Source of the DNA: Bacteroidales bacterium UBA3742
GTDB lineage: Bacteria > Bacteroidota > Bacteroidia > Bacteroidales > Paludibacteraceae
Reading direction: 5' to 3'
Assembly: GCA_002371785.1 (NCBI GenBank)
Contig: DFGU01000073.1
Coordinates: 44,681 to 50,140, forward strand
Length of the DNA stretch: 5,460 nucleotides
The notes beneath the pieces were generated by a model. It was given only the letters and a program-made list of their open reading frames with translations, ran no database searches and was not told the DNA's origin. The position numbers were made by a program, and so were the translations under genes. Of the stretch, positions 1-4,135 are shown piece after piece (position 1 is the first letter of the stretch; each line of letters starts with the position of its first letter).

Positions 1-377
1 AGACCCTCAAGGCTATCCGCGAGGCGGAGGCTTATCCCGGACCGTCGCTCATCATCGCTTACGCTCCGTGTATCAACCACGGTCTGAAAGCCGGTATGGG
101 CAAGAGCCAAGCCGAAGAGGCGAAAGCCGTAGAGTGCGGTTACTGGCACCTCTGGCGTTACAACCCGCAGCTCGAGGCAGAAGGCAAGAACCCGTTCTCG
201 CTCGACTCCAAAGAGCCGCAGTGGGATAAGTTCCAAGACTACCTCAAGGGTGAGGTGCGTTTCGCTTCCGTAGCAAAGCAGTTCCCGAAAGAGGCCGACG
301 AGCTCTTCGCCGCCGCTCAGGAGAACGCACAGTGGCGTTACAAATCCTACCTCCGTATGCTCGGCACGCAATGGTAA
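1..377 (+). CDS. nifJ: Pyruvate:ferredoxin (flavodoxin) oxidoreductase, C-terminal end (5' partial)
   Basis: The reading frame is open from the left edge (first full codon at base 3) to a TAA at 375-377, giving about 124 residues. This is the C-terminal end of a protein normally near 1,180-1,200 residues. The enzyme oxidatively decarboxylates pyruvate to acetyl-CoA and CO2 with thiamine diphosphate and iron-sulfur clusters, passing electrons to ferredoxin or flavodoxin in the cytoplasm; it is typical of anaerobes. Family features visible here are the YAPCINHG segment near the edge, a following GYWHLWRYNP stretch, and NPFSLDSKEP, all typical of the last domain of single-chain enzymes. The C-terminus looks complete and intact. 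It is the only plus-strand gene in the window, and a strong hairpin follows 21 bases after its stop. The start and the iron-sulfur domains lie outside the window. Identification is from remembered family motifs, and I am confident of it. Confidence 0.93.
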   Translation, partial: TLKAIREAEAYPGPSLIIAYAPCINHGLKAGMGKSQAEEAKAVECGYWHLWRYNPQLEAEGKNPFSLDSKEPQWDKFQDYLKGEVRFASVAKQFPKEADELFAAAQENAQWRYKSYLRMLGTQW

Positions 378-398
378 TACGCGTATGCGTATATAATA

Positions 399-430
399 AG
401 GAGAGGCGACCTTGCGGGGTCGCCTCTCTT
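399..430 (+). terminator. Rho-independent-like terminator after nifJ
   Basis: A perfect 11-bp stem (401-411 with 418-428, GAGAGGCGACC/GGTCGCCTCTC) closes a 6-base loop. It starts 23 bases after the nifJ stop and can be extended by a G-U and an A-T pair. The bases after it (TTCGTTG) are only weakly T-rich, so termination is inferred from the stem and its position. Read on the minus strand it could also stop transcripts arriving from the accessory block, so it may serve both sides of this convergent junction. Confidence 0.8.
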
Positions 431-571
431 CGTTGAAGCTTAGGGCTTCTTCGTCGGAACAAGCTTGTGAGACAGAAACGCACTAAGCGCGTTTAACTCA
501 CCGCTGCTCCTCCTCTCCCCAAGAATTAAAATTCTCGGGGGCCCCATTATTTCTTAGCCGCGAGGGCACGA
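431..571. other. Convergent intergenic region with a strong hairpin at 517-540
   Basis: No credible gene lies between the nifJ terminator and the lipoprotein stop. A short hairpin is possible at 435-449 (GAAGC/GCTTC). The main structure is at 517-540: CCCC and AGAATT pair with AATTCT and GGGG across one A-C mismatch. Neither strand has a clean T-tract after it; the plus strand has ATTATTTCTT four bases beyond. It is placed to end minus-strand transcripts from the lipoprotein gene. Bases 508-521 are an exact reverse complement of 1481-1494 in the leader of the 113-aa gene. Confidence 0.5.
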
Positions 572-586
572 TTACTTTTTCGTGCC
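565..586 (-). terminator. Hairpin spanning the lipoprotein stop codon (possible terminator)
   Basis: GGCACG (565-570) pairs with CGTGCC (581-586) around a 10-base loop that holds the TAA stop of the lipoprotein gene. There is no U-tract downstream on the minus strand, so a role in termination or mRNA 3' protection is only possible. Together with the 517-540 hairpin it would give the minus transcript two 3' stem-loops. Confidence 0.35.
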
Positions 587-751
587 GTCGTACGATTCGA
601 CGGTGCGGGTCTGGATGACTACGGTGGTGTCGCCGCGCTGGAAATACTCAGACGAGGTGGTCACGATCCGCGTCACGTTACAGGAGGTGAGGGCGAGACT
701 CGTCGCGATAAGGACGCCGAATAACATTCGGCACAATAAACGTTGTTTCAT
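572..751 (-). CDS. Small predicted lipoprotein, 59 aa
   Basis: The chosen start gives MKQRLLCRMLFG, a basic N-terminus followed by a hydrophobic stretch and the lipobox L-T-S-C with Cys24. This is a clear signal peptidase II site. The mature chain is only about 36 residues, polar and rich in Thr, Val and charged residues, with a possible beta-hairpin around residues 27-50. The residues after the Cys (N-V-T-R) are not acidic, so the acidic surface-export signals described for some Bacteroidota lipoproteins are absent; an inner leaflet of the outer membrane is my guess. An in-frame ATG at 763 would add four residues but lies inside a tandem repeat, so 751 is preferred. It is the last gene of the minus-strand block, 226 bases after the 113-aa gene. 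I know no function. The signal peptide and lipobox make it a real gene with good likelihood. Confidence 0.75.
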   Translation of the reverse strand: MKQRLLCRMLFGVLIATSLALTSCNVTRIVTTSSEYFQRGDTTVVIQTRTVESYDGTKK

Positions 752-759
752 AATGATAG

Positions 760-787
760 TCATTAGTCGTTAGTCGTTGGTCGTTAG
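760..787. repeat. 7-base tandem repeat TCGTTRG, 4 units, upstream of the lipoprotein start
   Basis: The units are TCATTAG (760-766, one change), TCGTTAG (767-773), TCGTTGG (774-780) and TCGTTAG (781-787). On the coding (minus) strand they read CTAACGA or CCAACGA and end 8 bases before the lipoprotein ATG. The same heptamer occurs five times at 2342-2376, also just upstream of a minus-strand start. Confidence 0.9.
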
Positions 788-853
788 ATATTTTTCAGGC
801 CGGACGGTCTGTGACCGAGACAGAAAAGCCGGCGACAATAAACGTTGTTTCAT
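770..853 (-). CDS. Possible 27-aa leader peptide or decayed duplicate start
   Basis: An ATG at 853, in the far copy of the 19-bp repeat, opens 27 codons (MKQRLLSPAFLSRSQTVRPE, then seven more) to a TAA at 770-772. The bases before this ATG (AACACTAAAAATTTTTATCGCA) are AT-rich, as in a normal Bacteroidota translation start, which suits ribosome entry here better than at 751. The peptide has no hydrophobic core or lipobox after residue 6. It could be a short leader peptide translated ahead of the lipoprotein (its stop is 18 bases before that ATG), or the leftover of a duplication. It has no known homologue that I recall. Confidence 0.3.
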   Translation of the reverse strand: MKQRLLSPAFLSRSQTVRPEKYLTTND

Positions 854-906
854 TGCGATAAAAATTTTTAGTGTTCTAGTTGTAATAGTCGTACTAGAGA
901 CCATGC

Positions 907-962
907 GGGCGAGGAAAATCGCCCATATATGGTCGATACAGGGTCGACTGGTCGACTAGTCG
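907..962. other. Cluster of palindromes between the 113-aa gene and the lipoprotein
   Basis: Within 56 bases there are: a 6-bp hairpin GGGCGA/TCGCCC (907-912 with 919-924); the perfect palindrome CCATATATGG (923-932); a tandem 8-base repeat GGTCGACT (942-949, 950-957), each unit holding the palindrome GTCGAC; and CGACTAGTCG (953-962). It starts 15 bases after the stop of the 113-aa gene. Possible roles are transcript end, operator or recombination site; nothing singles one out. No TAnnTTTG promoter is visible here for the lipoprotein gene. Confidence 0.5.
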
Positions 963-977
963 GATGGATAGAGATCC

Positions 978-1319
978 TTAATCGGAAATCAAATCTCCGT
1001 TCGCGTCGTAGTTGCCGTTCAGCTTGTGCATCGCATAGCCAAAGAGCGTTCCGATCTTGTTCTGTGCCTTGTACTCGGCTTTGAGTTTCGCTACCTGTTC
1101 GCCCGTTCCGGCCAAGATGGTGCGTACCGCAGCCGCCACTTTGGCAAAGCGAGTTTTGGCCTTTGTCTGGTTCTCGGTCGGCTCCTTGGTGGATGGGTTG
1201 CACAGTTTGCCGGTGTAGGTCACGCCGGTCTGGCTGTTGGTGCGAAAATACACATCCGAGTGCATGCATAACTTCTTGCTCATACTCTCGATGAGCGCCA
1301 TTGGTTTGATTCGTGCCAT
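978..1319 (-). CDS. Small protein of unknown function, 113 aa (paralogue A)
   Basis: The start gives MARIKPMALIESMSKKL, preceded by the AT-rich leader CCTTAACTATT, and the frame runs to a TAA at 978-980. The first 60 residues follow the pattern shared with the proteins at 1837-2106 and 2124-2330: an Ile-x-Ser-like segment, Y-F-R-T (about 24-27), T-G-x-x-Y, NPS, a Pro-Thr-x-x-Gln segment and RFA (about 57-59). A predicted helical tail with the segment IGTLFGYAMHKLNG follows. No signal peptide, membrane segment or catalytic motif is visible. It is soluble and basic in its first half. It has its own promoter and a leader of about 225 bases, so it can be expressed apart from the upstream block. 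I recall similar hypothetical proteins in Bacteroides and Prevotella but no function; the N-terminal pattern also recalls the DUF6266 type (from memory, unverified). Confidence 0.8.
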   Translation of the reverse strand: MARIKPMALIESMSKKLCMHSDVYFRTNSQTGVTYTGKLCNPSTKEPTENQTKAKTRFAKVAAAVRTILAGTGEQVAKLKAEYKAQNKIGTLFGYAMHKLNGNYDANGDLISD

Positions 1320-1547
1320 AATAGTTAAGGTTTTTGGTTTAGATGCGCGCAGCCTTTCGGACTAACCCTTTCTGGCTTGTCGAGACTGAGGATAGGCGAT
1401 AGACGCCCCGACATAGCCATTATCCTATCTTCCGAAAGCTCCCCGGGGTCCCCGATGAACGCTAGCGCTAGGGCGTTCAGTGGGGAGAGGAGGAATTGCG
1501 GCGACCCTTTGTCGAGGACGGCAAACGATGTCGTGAGCCAATTCCGA
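1320..1547 (-). promoter_or_regulatory. Long, strongly structured 5' leader of the 113-aa gene
   Basis: The promoter at 1551-1581 would start RNA near 1547, leaving about 225 untranslated bases. On the minus strand three folded parts can be drawn in order. First, GGAAUUG/CAAUUCC (1545-1539 with 1498-1492) closes a region with two smaller stems. Second, UCCCC/GGGGA-type and 7-bp UGAACGC/GCGUUCA stems pair 1486-1473 with 1462-1449. Third, an exact 8-bp pairing (1438-1431 with 1361-1354) encloses a 9-bp bulged hairpin (1426-1416 with 1397-1389). GGGGAG at 1482-1487 on the plus strand has two possible partners (1449-1453 and 1439-1444), as in a switch. No known riboswitch consensus was recognised. 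A separate small RNA is also possible. Confidence 0.45.
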
Positions 1548-1550
1548 CGA

Positions 1551-1581
1551 CAAAGGTACTGCTTTTTAGCGAATGGTGCAA
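1551..1581 (-). promoter_or_regulatory. Bacteroidota-type promoter for the 113-aa gene
   Basis: On the minus strand TTG (1581-1579) is followed after 20 bases by TACCTTTG (1558-1551), which matches the TAnnTTTG -7 box. The spacing is the same as in the promoter at 4010-4040. It lies just 30 bases beyond the stop of the 76-aa gene, so the block has at least one internal promoter. RNA should start near 1547. Confidence 0.72.
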
Positions 1582-1609
1582 GAAACCGGTCTTAGAAAGG
1601 TGAGCACAA

Positions 1610-1840
1610 TCACTTTTTCGTCAAATCCATGCCGACGTACGCACTTAGGTCCATCACTTCGGTGATATACATCCAGTCTCGGTGTTTGAGTGCATTTCGG
1701 TAGGATTGGCCGAATCGACGCTTGTTTTTCCATCCGTAGAGCATGATGCCCAGGGCTTTGGAGGGCGTCTGGTCGTCGGCCAGTTCCGTTTGCGCGGCCA
1801 AGCGTTGGGCGAGTTCGGAGAGTTTGATTCGTTCCATCAT
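1610..1840 (-). CDS. Small protein of unknown function, 76 aa
   Basis: The ATG at 1840 overlaps the TGA of the upstream gene (ATGA at 1840-1837), which suggests translational coupling and a functional pairing with that protein. A second ATG follows at once (MMERIKLSEL), so the start could be 1837. The chain is soluble, with a probable helix at residues 5-18, a central segment TPSKALGIMLYGWKNKRRFG (about 25-44) that is basic and aromatic, and a helix after it containing NALKHRDWMYI. No signal peptide or catalytic motif is seen. The Lys/Arg-rich centre would fit nucleic-acid or protein binding, which is a guess. It is not recognisably one of the three-paralogue group. The stop at 1610 is followed closely by a new promoter. 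Confidence 0.72.
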   Translation of the reverse strand: MMERIKLSELAQRLAAQTELADDQTPSKALGIMLYGWKNKRRFGQSYRNALKHRDWMYITEVMDLSAYVGMDLTKK

Positions 1841-2106
1841 AGTGCCTGTTCTGCCAATTTCCAGAGTTTCTTTCGATCGAGCGTAGCTCCTGCTTTGCGC
1901 ATCTGCGCCACCAAATGCGCGGTACGAGCAAATCGTTCGCGATGGTCGAGCACAGCCTGGGTGGTGGCAGCAGGGCGCGGAGAGCGTTTCTTACTGGGCA
2001 GGGTATGCATATAGACCTTGCCGGTAGATTTCATGGTGCGGAAACAGTAGTTTCCCACTCGTCCGGAAATACTTGCTATTCCGGAAAGCATTGTTACTTT
2101 AGCCAT
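1837..2106 (-). CDS. Small basic protein of unknown function, 89 aa (paralogue B)
   Basis: The start gives MAKVTMLSGIASISGRV, position for position like the first 17 residues of the 113-aa protein. It continues with N-Y-C-F-R-T (about 19-24), S-T-G-K-V-Y, LPSKKRSPRP, a Gln and RERFAR near residue 60, then a short helical tail ending in EQAL. The chain is strongly basic (many Lys and Arg in 35-60), with no export signal. The SGRVGN and Gly-Lys-x-Tyr steps and the later Q...RFA recall the N-terminal pattern of DUF6266-like Bacteroidota proteins, a family with no known function (from memory). It starts 17 bases after the stop of the 68-aa gene and overlaps the 76-aa gene by four bases, so the three form an operon. 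Confidence 0.8.
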   Translation of the reverse strand: MAKVTMLSGIASISGRVGNYCFRTMKSTGKVYMHTLPSKKRSPRPAATTQAVLDHRERFARTAHLVAQMRKAGATLDRKKLWKLAEQAL

Positions 2107-2123
2107 AATGTTGGGATAATTAG

Positions 2124-2330
2124 TTAGTAATTGGATTGATGTCGGCCGGCATATTGCCGTGCAAAACGTTGTTGATTAGCCGCCTCTTGAGGCGTCTTGA
2201 CATGTCCGGAGCGGTTAGGGCACCGGCAGGCAAAGATACGGCCGGAGCGTGAGCGTCGGAAGTAGTACTTGCCGTGTTGGTGGAGTTTGCCATAGAGGGT
2301 CTCTATGGGCATGATAGGGATGATACGCAT
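2124..2330 (-). CDS. Small basic protein of unknown function, 68 aa (paralogue C)
   Basis: The frame is open back to an ATG at 2447, but the upstream part is a tandem 7-base repeat and low-complexity sequence, so I reject it as coding. The ATG at 2330 gives MRIIPIMPIETLYGKL, which matches RIKPMALIESMSKKL of the 113-aa protein in 7 of 15 positions, and so sets the start. The later match is YYFRRSRSGRIF, then a Gln and QQRFAR near the end. The chain is very basic (Arg, Lys, His) and stops soon after the RFA motif, so it is the minimal form of the family without a tail. The central strand-turn-strand with Arg pairs would fit nucleic-acid binding (inference only). A start at 2312 (MPIETL) is also possible. 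Confidence 0.7.
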   Translation of the reverse strand: MRIIPIMPIETLYGKLHQHGKYYFRRSRSGRIFACRCPNRSGHVKTPQEAANQQRFARQYAGRHQSNY

Positions 2331-2341
2331 GGGTGGATTGG

Positions 2342-2376
2342 TCGTTAGTCGTTGGTCGTTAGTCGTTAGTCGTTGG
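2342..2376. repeat. 7-base tandem repeat TCGTTRG, 5 units, upstream of the 68-aa gene
   Basis: The units are TCGTTAG, TCGTTGG, TCGTTAG, TCGTTAG, TCGTTGG, with no changes outside the A/G position. On the coding strand they read CTAACGA or CCAACGA and end 11 bases before the ATG at 2330. The same unit stands before the lipoprotein start (760-787). The stretch from here to the hairpin at 2490 (2377-2489) holds no gene I can support and no TAnnTTTG promoter. Confidence 0.92.
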
Positions 2377-2489
2377 TAATTTGTAATTTTTTTGTTACCG
2401 GACAGACGGGTCGCGATGTGGTCGCGGGGAGGTCGCGGGAGTAACATTGGTTTAGCAGGAGTTAGAGGGTTGACAGGCCCCCGAACGAC

Positions 2490-2546
2490 GCCCTTAGTAC
2501 GTACACATACTACCCCTGTAAGGGTACGTATGTAGTACTAACGGGC
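2490..2546. other. Long imperfect hairpin directly after the ATPase stop codon
   Basis: About 22 pairs can form: GCCC (2490-2493) with GGGC (2543-2546), TTAGTAC (2494-2500) with GTACTAA (2535-2541), ACATAC (2505-2510) with GTATGT (2528-2533), and TACCC (2511-2515) with GGGTA (2522-2526). They are separated by small bulges and close a 6-base loop. The outer end touches the TGA of the ATPase gene. No U-tract follows on the minus strand, so it may be a factor-dependent terminator, an mRNA 3' stabiliser that sets ATPase level against the downstream small genes, or a DNA site bound by the ATPase module. Confidence 0.75.
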
Positions 2547-3638
2547 TCAGGGAGCCTCGTCAAAAAGTGTAGTCTTGCTACGCCAAGTGTATTTACGCAA
2601 TGCATCTTTGTCGATAATTGTATCCAGCATACCGGCCTCTTTCGCTTCCGTAATGAGTTTCTCCGCAAAGTGCGGGCTACGTACATTAGCGACGTGCATT
2701 ATCTGCGCCCGAAGTTCGTTCCAAGTCAAACAATGATCATTTAAAAGGGAAGCAAATAGTTTCGCCTTGTCGATCTTGCCGTCGGATCCGATATAATCGG
2801 GGTTGAAGCGCTCTTTGTTAACGGGAAGCGAAACAGAGGGAGCGGTATCTGCCACATTGGAACAGGGGACTGGTAGGCCCTCGGACGAGATGGTAAACTG
2901 GGGCTTGAAACGCATGTCGTACTTGCGGGTAGCAATCTGGGTGATGGTGAAGATATGGGAGTCGATACTTTTGGCGCACTCGTAGGTTTCGAAGCTTTTG
3001 TTCTGGAGTTCGGTACCTAATGCGCCACGGAGGGTCTTGTCTTCTACGGCTTTGTTCTGATGGAGCACACAGACGATACAGGCATGGCTGAAGGAGGCGA
3101 TACTGAGCAGGCGGCAGATGACATTCTGCGCCTCCTGGTAGTCGTTGATATCACCGACGATGTCGCGTATGCCGTCGAAGATGACCAGGTCGGGCATATG
3201 ACGCAGGATAGCGGCTTCGATAAGGGGTTGGCGTTCCTGCCAGTTAACCTGACGGAGATTATAGACGAACAGCTGTTCGCTATCAGGCTTAGCGCCGGTC
3301 ATGCCACCAATGCGGTCGCGCAGTATCTCAAGCGTAGAGTCCTCGCTTTGTTCGGTATCAATCCAGAGCACCCGGAGCGGGTCGGGACGCATGCGTTGCA
3401 ATCCGAGGAGGCTCTCGGTCTGCAGGCGCAGCGCAGCCGCCATGAGGATAGAGTTGAGGTAGGTCTTACCGCTCTTGGCCTTACCGGTGACGGCCACCAG
3501 TTCGCCGCAGGCACAGCAGGGAATGTCGTGCCAACGGAACAGGAACTCATGGGCTCGGATATCGGATCCGGGCAGGATGCGTTGGCGATCCAGTTGCTCG
3601 TAAACGGAAATCTGTCGGTCTTGCATAGCGGCGGTCAT
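2547..3638 (-). CDS. RecA-like (AAA_25 / RepA-type) ATPase, 363 aa
   Basis: A P-loop ATPase of the RecA-like group that includes RepA-type hexameric helicases. The Walker A motif GKAKSGKT is at residues 52-59, a LWIDTE segment at 91-96 (probable catalytic Glu), Walker B LVIFDG at 151-156, and VLHQNK at 191-196 in the place of the RecA-type Gln sensor. A GALGTEL segment follows near 205-211. After a linker (about 255-285) the C-terminal part (about 288-350) looks like a winged-helix domain, which would bind DNA. The core length is normal and no motif is broken. The start at 3638 is set by the ATGA overlap with the upstream gene; an ATG at residue 5 is possible. Such ATPases are common in Bacteroidota accessory and mobile elements, next to replication genes. 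No primase, relaxase or integrase is in view, so a replication or DNA-maintenance role is inference. Confidence 0.88.
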   Translation of the reverse strand: MTAAMQDRQISVYEQLDRQRILPGSDIRAHEFLFRWHDIPCCACGELVAVTGKAKSGKTYLNSILMAAALRLQTESLLGLQRMRPDPLRVLWIDTEQSEDSTLEILRDRIGGMTGAKPDSEQLFVYNLRQVNWQERQPLIEAAILRHMPDLVIFDGIRDIVGDINDYQEAQNVICRLLSIASFSHACIVCVLHQNKAVEDKTLRGALGTELQNKSFETYECAKSIDSHIFTITQIATRKYDMRFKPQFTISSEGLPVPCSNVADTAPSVSLPVNKERFNPDYIGSDGKIDKAKLFASLLNDHCLTWNELRAQIMHVANVRSPHFAEKLITEAKEAGMLDTIIDKDALRKYTWRSKTTLFDEAP

Positions 3639-3904
3639 TGATACAAAGCGGGATCATAGATGAGTTGGTCGATGCGTTCGCGCACAAGATGGCTGAGGCG
3701 ATGCACACGGCGGAGTTGTCGGGAGAGACTACGATAATCCACTTCGTGTCCGATTTCTTGGGTCAGGAGACGTGCCAGTTCGGGTTGCGAAGTCCAGGGC
3801 TTGTCGGGCCAGTGATGGCCGGTGATAGCCACGATAGATTGACTGTTGCGTGCGTAAAACTCGATAGCGAGATCACGGTACATGCAATTTTTGTTGTGAG
3901 TCAT
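3635..3904 (-). CDS. Small HTH-like protein, 89 aa, coupled to the ATPase
   Basis: First gene of the block. Its TGA overlaps the ATG of the ATPase gene (ATGA, 3638-3635), so the two are probably translated together. Residues 38-70, with TSQPELARLLTQEIG followed by YRSLSRQLRRV, look like a helix-turn-helix with a basic second helix, and a further helix runs to about residue 82. This suggests a small DNA-binding partner or autoregulator. Its first part (GHHWPDKPW) is aromatic and unfamiliar. The first ATG at 3904 is chosen; another at 3883 (MYRDL) is possible. A 10-bp inverted repeat includes the start codon, and two further dyads lie near the promoter, consistent with tight control. I do not recognise the family, and the HTH call is by eye. 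Confidence 0.72.
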   Translation of the reverse strand: MTHNKNCMYRDLAIEFYARNSQSIVAITGHHWPDKPWTSQPELARLLTQEIGHEVDYRSLSRQLRRVHRLSHLVRERIDQLIYDPALYQ

Positions 3905-3941
3905 AATGTCTTTAATAATTTCGTTTTCAAAACATTATGAC
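3900..3941 (-). promoter_or_regulatory. 10-bp inverted repeat that includes the start codon of the HTH-like gene
   Basis: GTCATAATGT (3900-3909) is the exact reverse complement of ACATTATGAC (3932-3941), with 22 bases between. On the mRNA the downstream arm holds the AUG at 3904, so folding would hide the start codon of the first gene. As DNA it could instead be a two-half operator. The outer arm runs into the palindrome at 3939-3950. Confidence 0.6.
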
Positions 3942-3950
3942 AGCGCTGTC
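3939..3950. promoter_or_regulatory. Perfect 12-bp palindrome in the operon leader (possible operator)
   Basis: GACAGCGCTGTC is fully self-complementary. It lies about 55 bases after the predicted RNA start and 35 bases before the first gene, a usual place for a repressor site. The HTH-like first protein is the obvious candidate to bind it, but this is inference. Further leader stems are possible between 3951 and 3992 (CGCC/GGCG, GCGAG/CTCGC). Confidence 0.5.
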
Positions 3951-4009
3951 CGCCGCTGCGAGTGTATGATGAGCTCGTCTCGCTACACGGCGTTTTATAA
4001 TATTTGATG

Positions 4010-4040
4010 CAAAGGTACGGGAATTTTAGCACCCCCGCAA
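4010..4040 (-). promoter_or_regulatory. Bacteroidota-type promoter of the HTH-ATPase operon
   Basis: On the minus strand TTG (4040-4038) and TACCTTTG (4017-4010) are 20 bases apart, a full match to the Bacteroidota -33/-7 pattern. RNA should start near 4006, giving a leader of about 100 bases. CCCGCAA (4034-4040), which covers the -33 box, can pair with TTGCGGG (4058-4064). Confidence 0.75.
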
Positions 4041-4046
4041 ATTTAT

Positions 4047-4094
4047 CTGCCACAAAATTGCGGGCGGGTAGAATTTTGGTGGATTTTGTGGCAG
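4047..4094. repeat. 12-bp perfect inverted repeat just upstream of the operon promoter
   Basis: CTGCCACAAAAT (4047-4058) and ATTTTGTGGCAG (4083-4094) are exact reverse complements, 24 bases apart. The inner edge of the first arm overlaps the TTGCGGG that can pair with the -33 box. Position fits a regulator site or an element end. No other copy of the arm was seen in the window. Confidence 0.8.
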
Positions 4095-4102
4095 GAAGGG
4101 GG

Positions 4103-4135
4103 AAAAAAACACCCGACCGGTAAGGGGTCGGGTGT
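4103..4135 (-). terminator. Rho-independent terminator of the secreted-protein gene
   Basis: A 10-bp GC-rich stem (4126-4135 with 4109-4118, ACACCCGACC/GGTCGGGTGT) with a 7-base loop is followed on the minus strand by seven T. This is a textbook intrinsic terminator and the clearest in the window. It separates the secreted-protein gene from the promoter of the HTH-ATPase operon. Confidence 0.9.

Larger units (their letters stand above)
733..853. repeat. 19-bp direct repeat carrying a duplicated gene start
   Basis: Bases 733-751 and 835-853 are identical over 19 bp, 102 bp apart. On the minus strand each copy reads ATGAAACAACGTTTATTGT, that is, a start codon followed by Lys-Gln-Arg-Leu-Leu. 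The near copy starts the lipoprotein gene. The far copy starts a 27-codon frame that does not continue into a signal peptide. An exact match of this length, aligned on the start codon, points to a local duplication rather than chance. Confidence 0.85.

Noticed and set aside
244..483. Minus-strand open frame of 79 codons
   Set aside because: It runs antisense to nifJ and through its terminator. The product is Arg-rich shadow sequence.
868..1269. Minus-strand open frame of 133 codons overlapping the 113-aa gene
   Set aside because: It is in another frame of the 113-aa gene, which has paralogues, a promoter and a normal start. Its translation is low-complexity and Arg/Gln-rich.
2231..2238. TATCTTTG (minus strand), matching the -7 box
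   Set aside because: It is inside the coding part of the 68-aa gene and has no TTG at the proper distance upstream.
760..2376. Heptamer tracts as a CRISPR array
   Set aside because: The 7-base units are contiguous with no spacers, and no cas gene is present.
2331..2447. Longer start (ATG at 2447) for the 68-aa gene
   Set aside because: The added 39 residues come largely from the 7-base repeat (NYQRLTTNDQRLTTN), and the paralogue alignment begins at 2330.
2470..2501. TTGACA on the plus strand as a sigma70-type promoter
   Set aside because: Bacteroidota promoters use a different pattern, there is no good -10 box, and no plus-strand gene follows.
3060..3641. Plus-strand open frame of 193 codons
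   Set aside because: It lies wholly antisense to the ATPase gene, whose Walker motifs prove the minus strand. The translation shows no domain.
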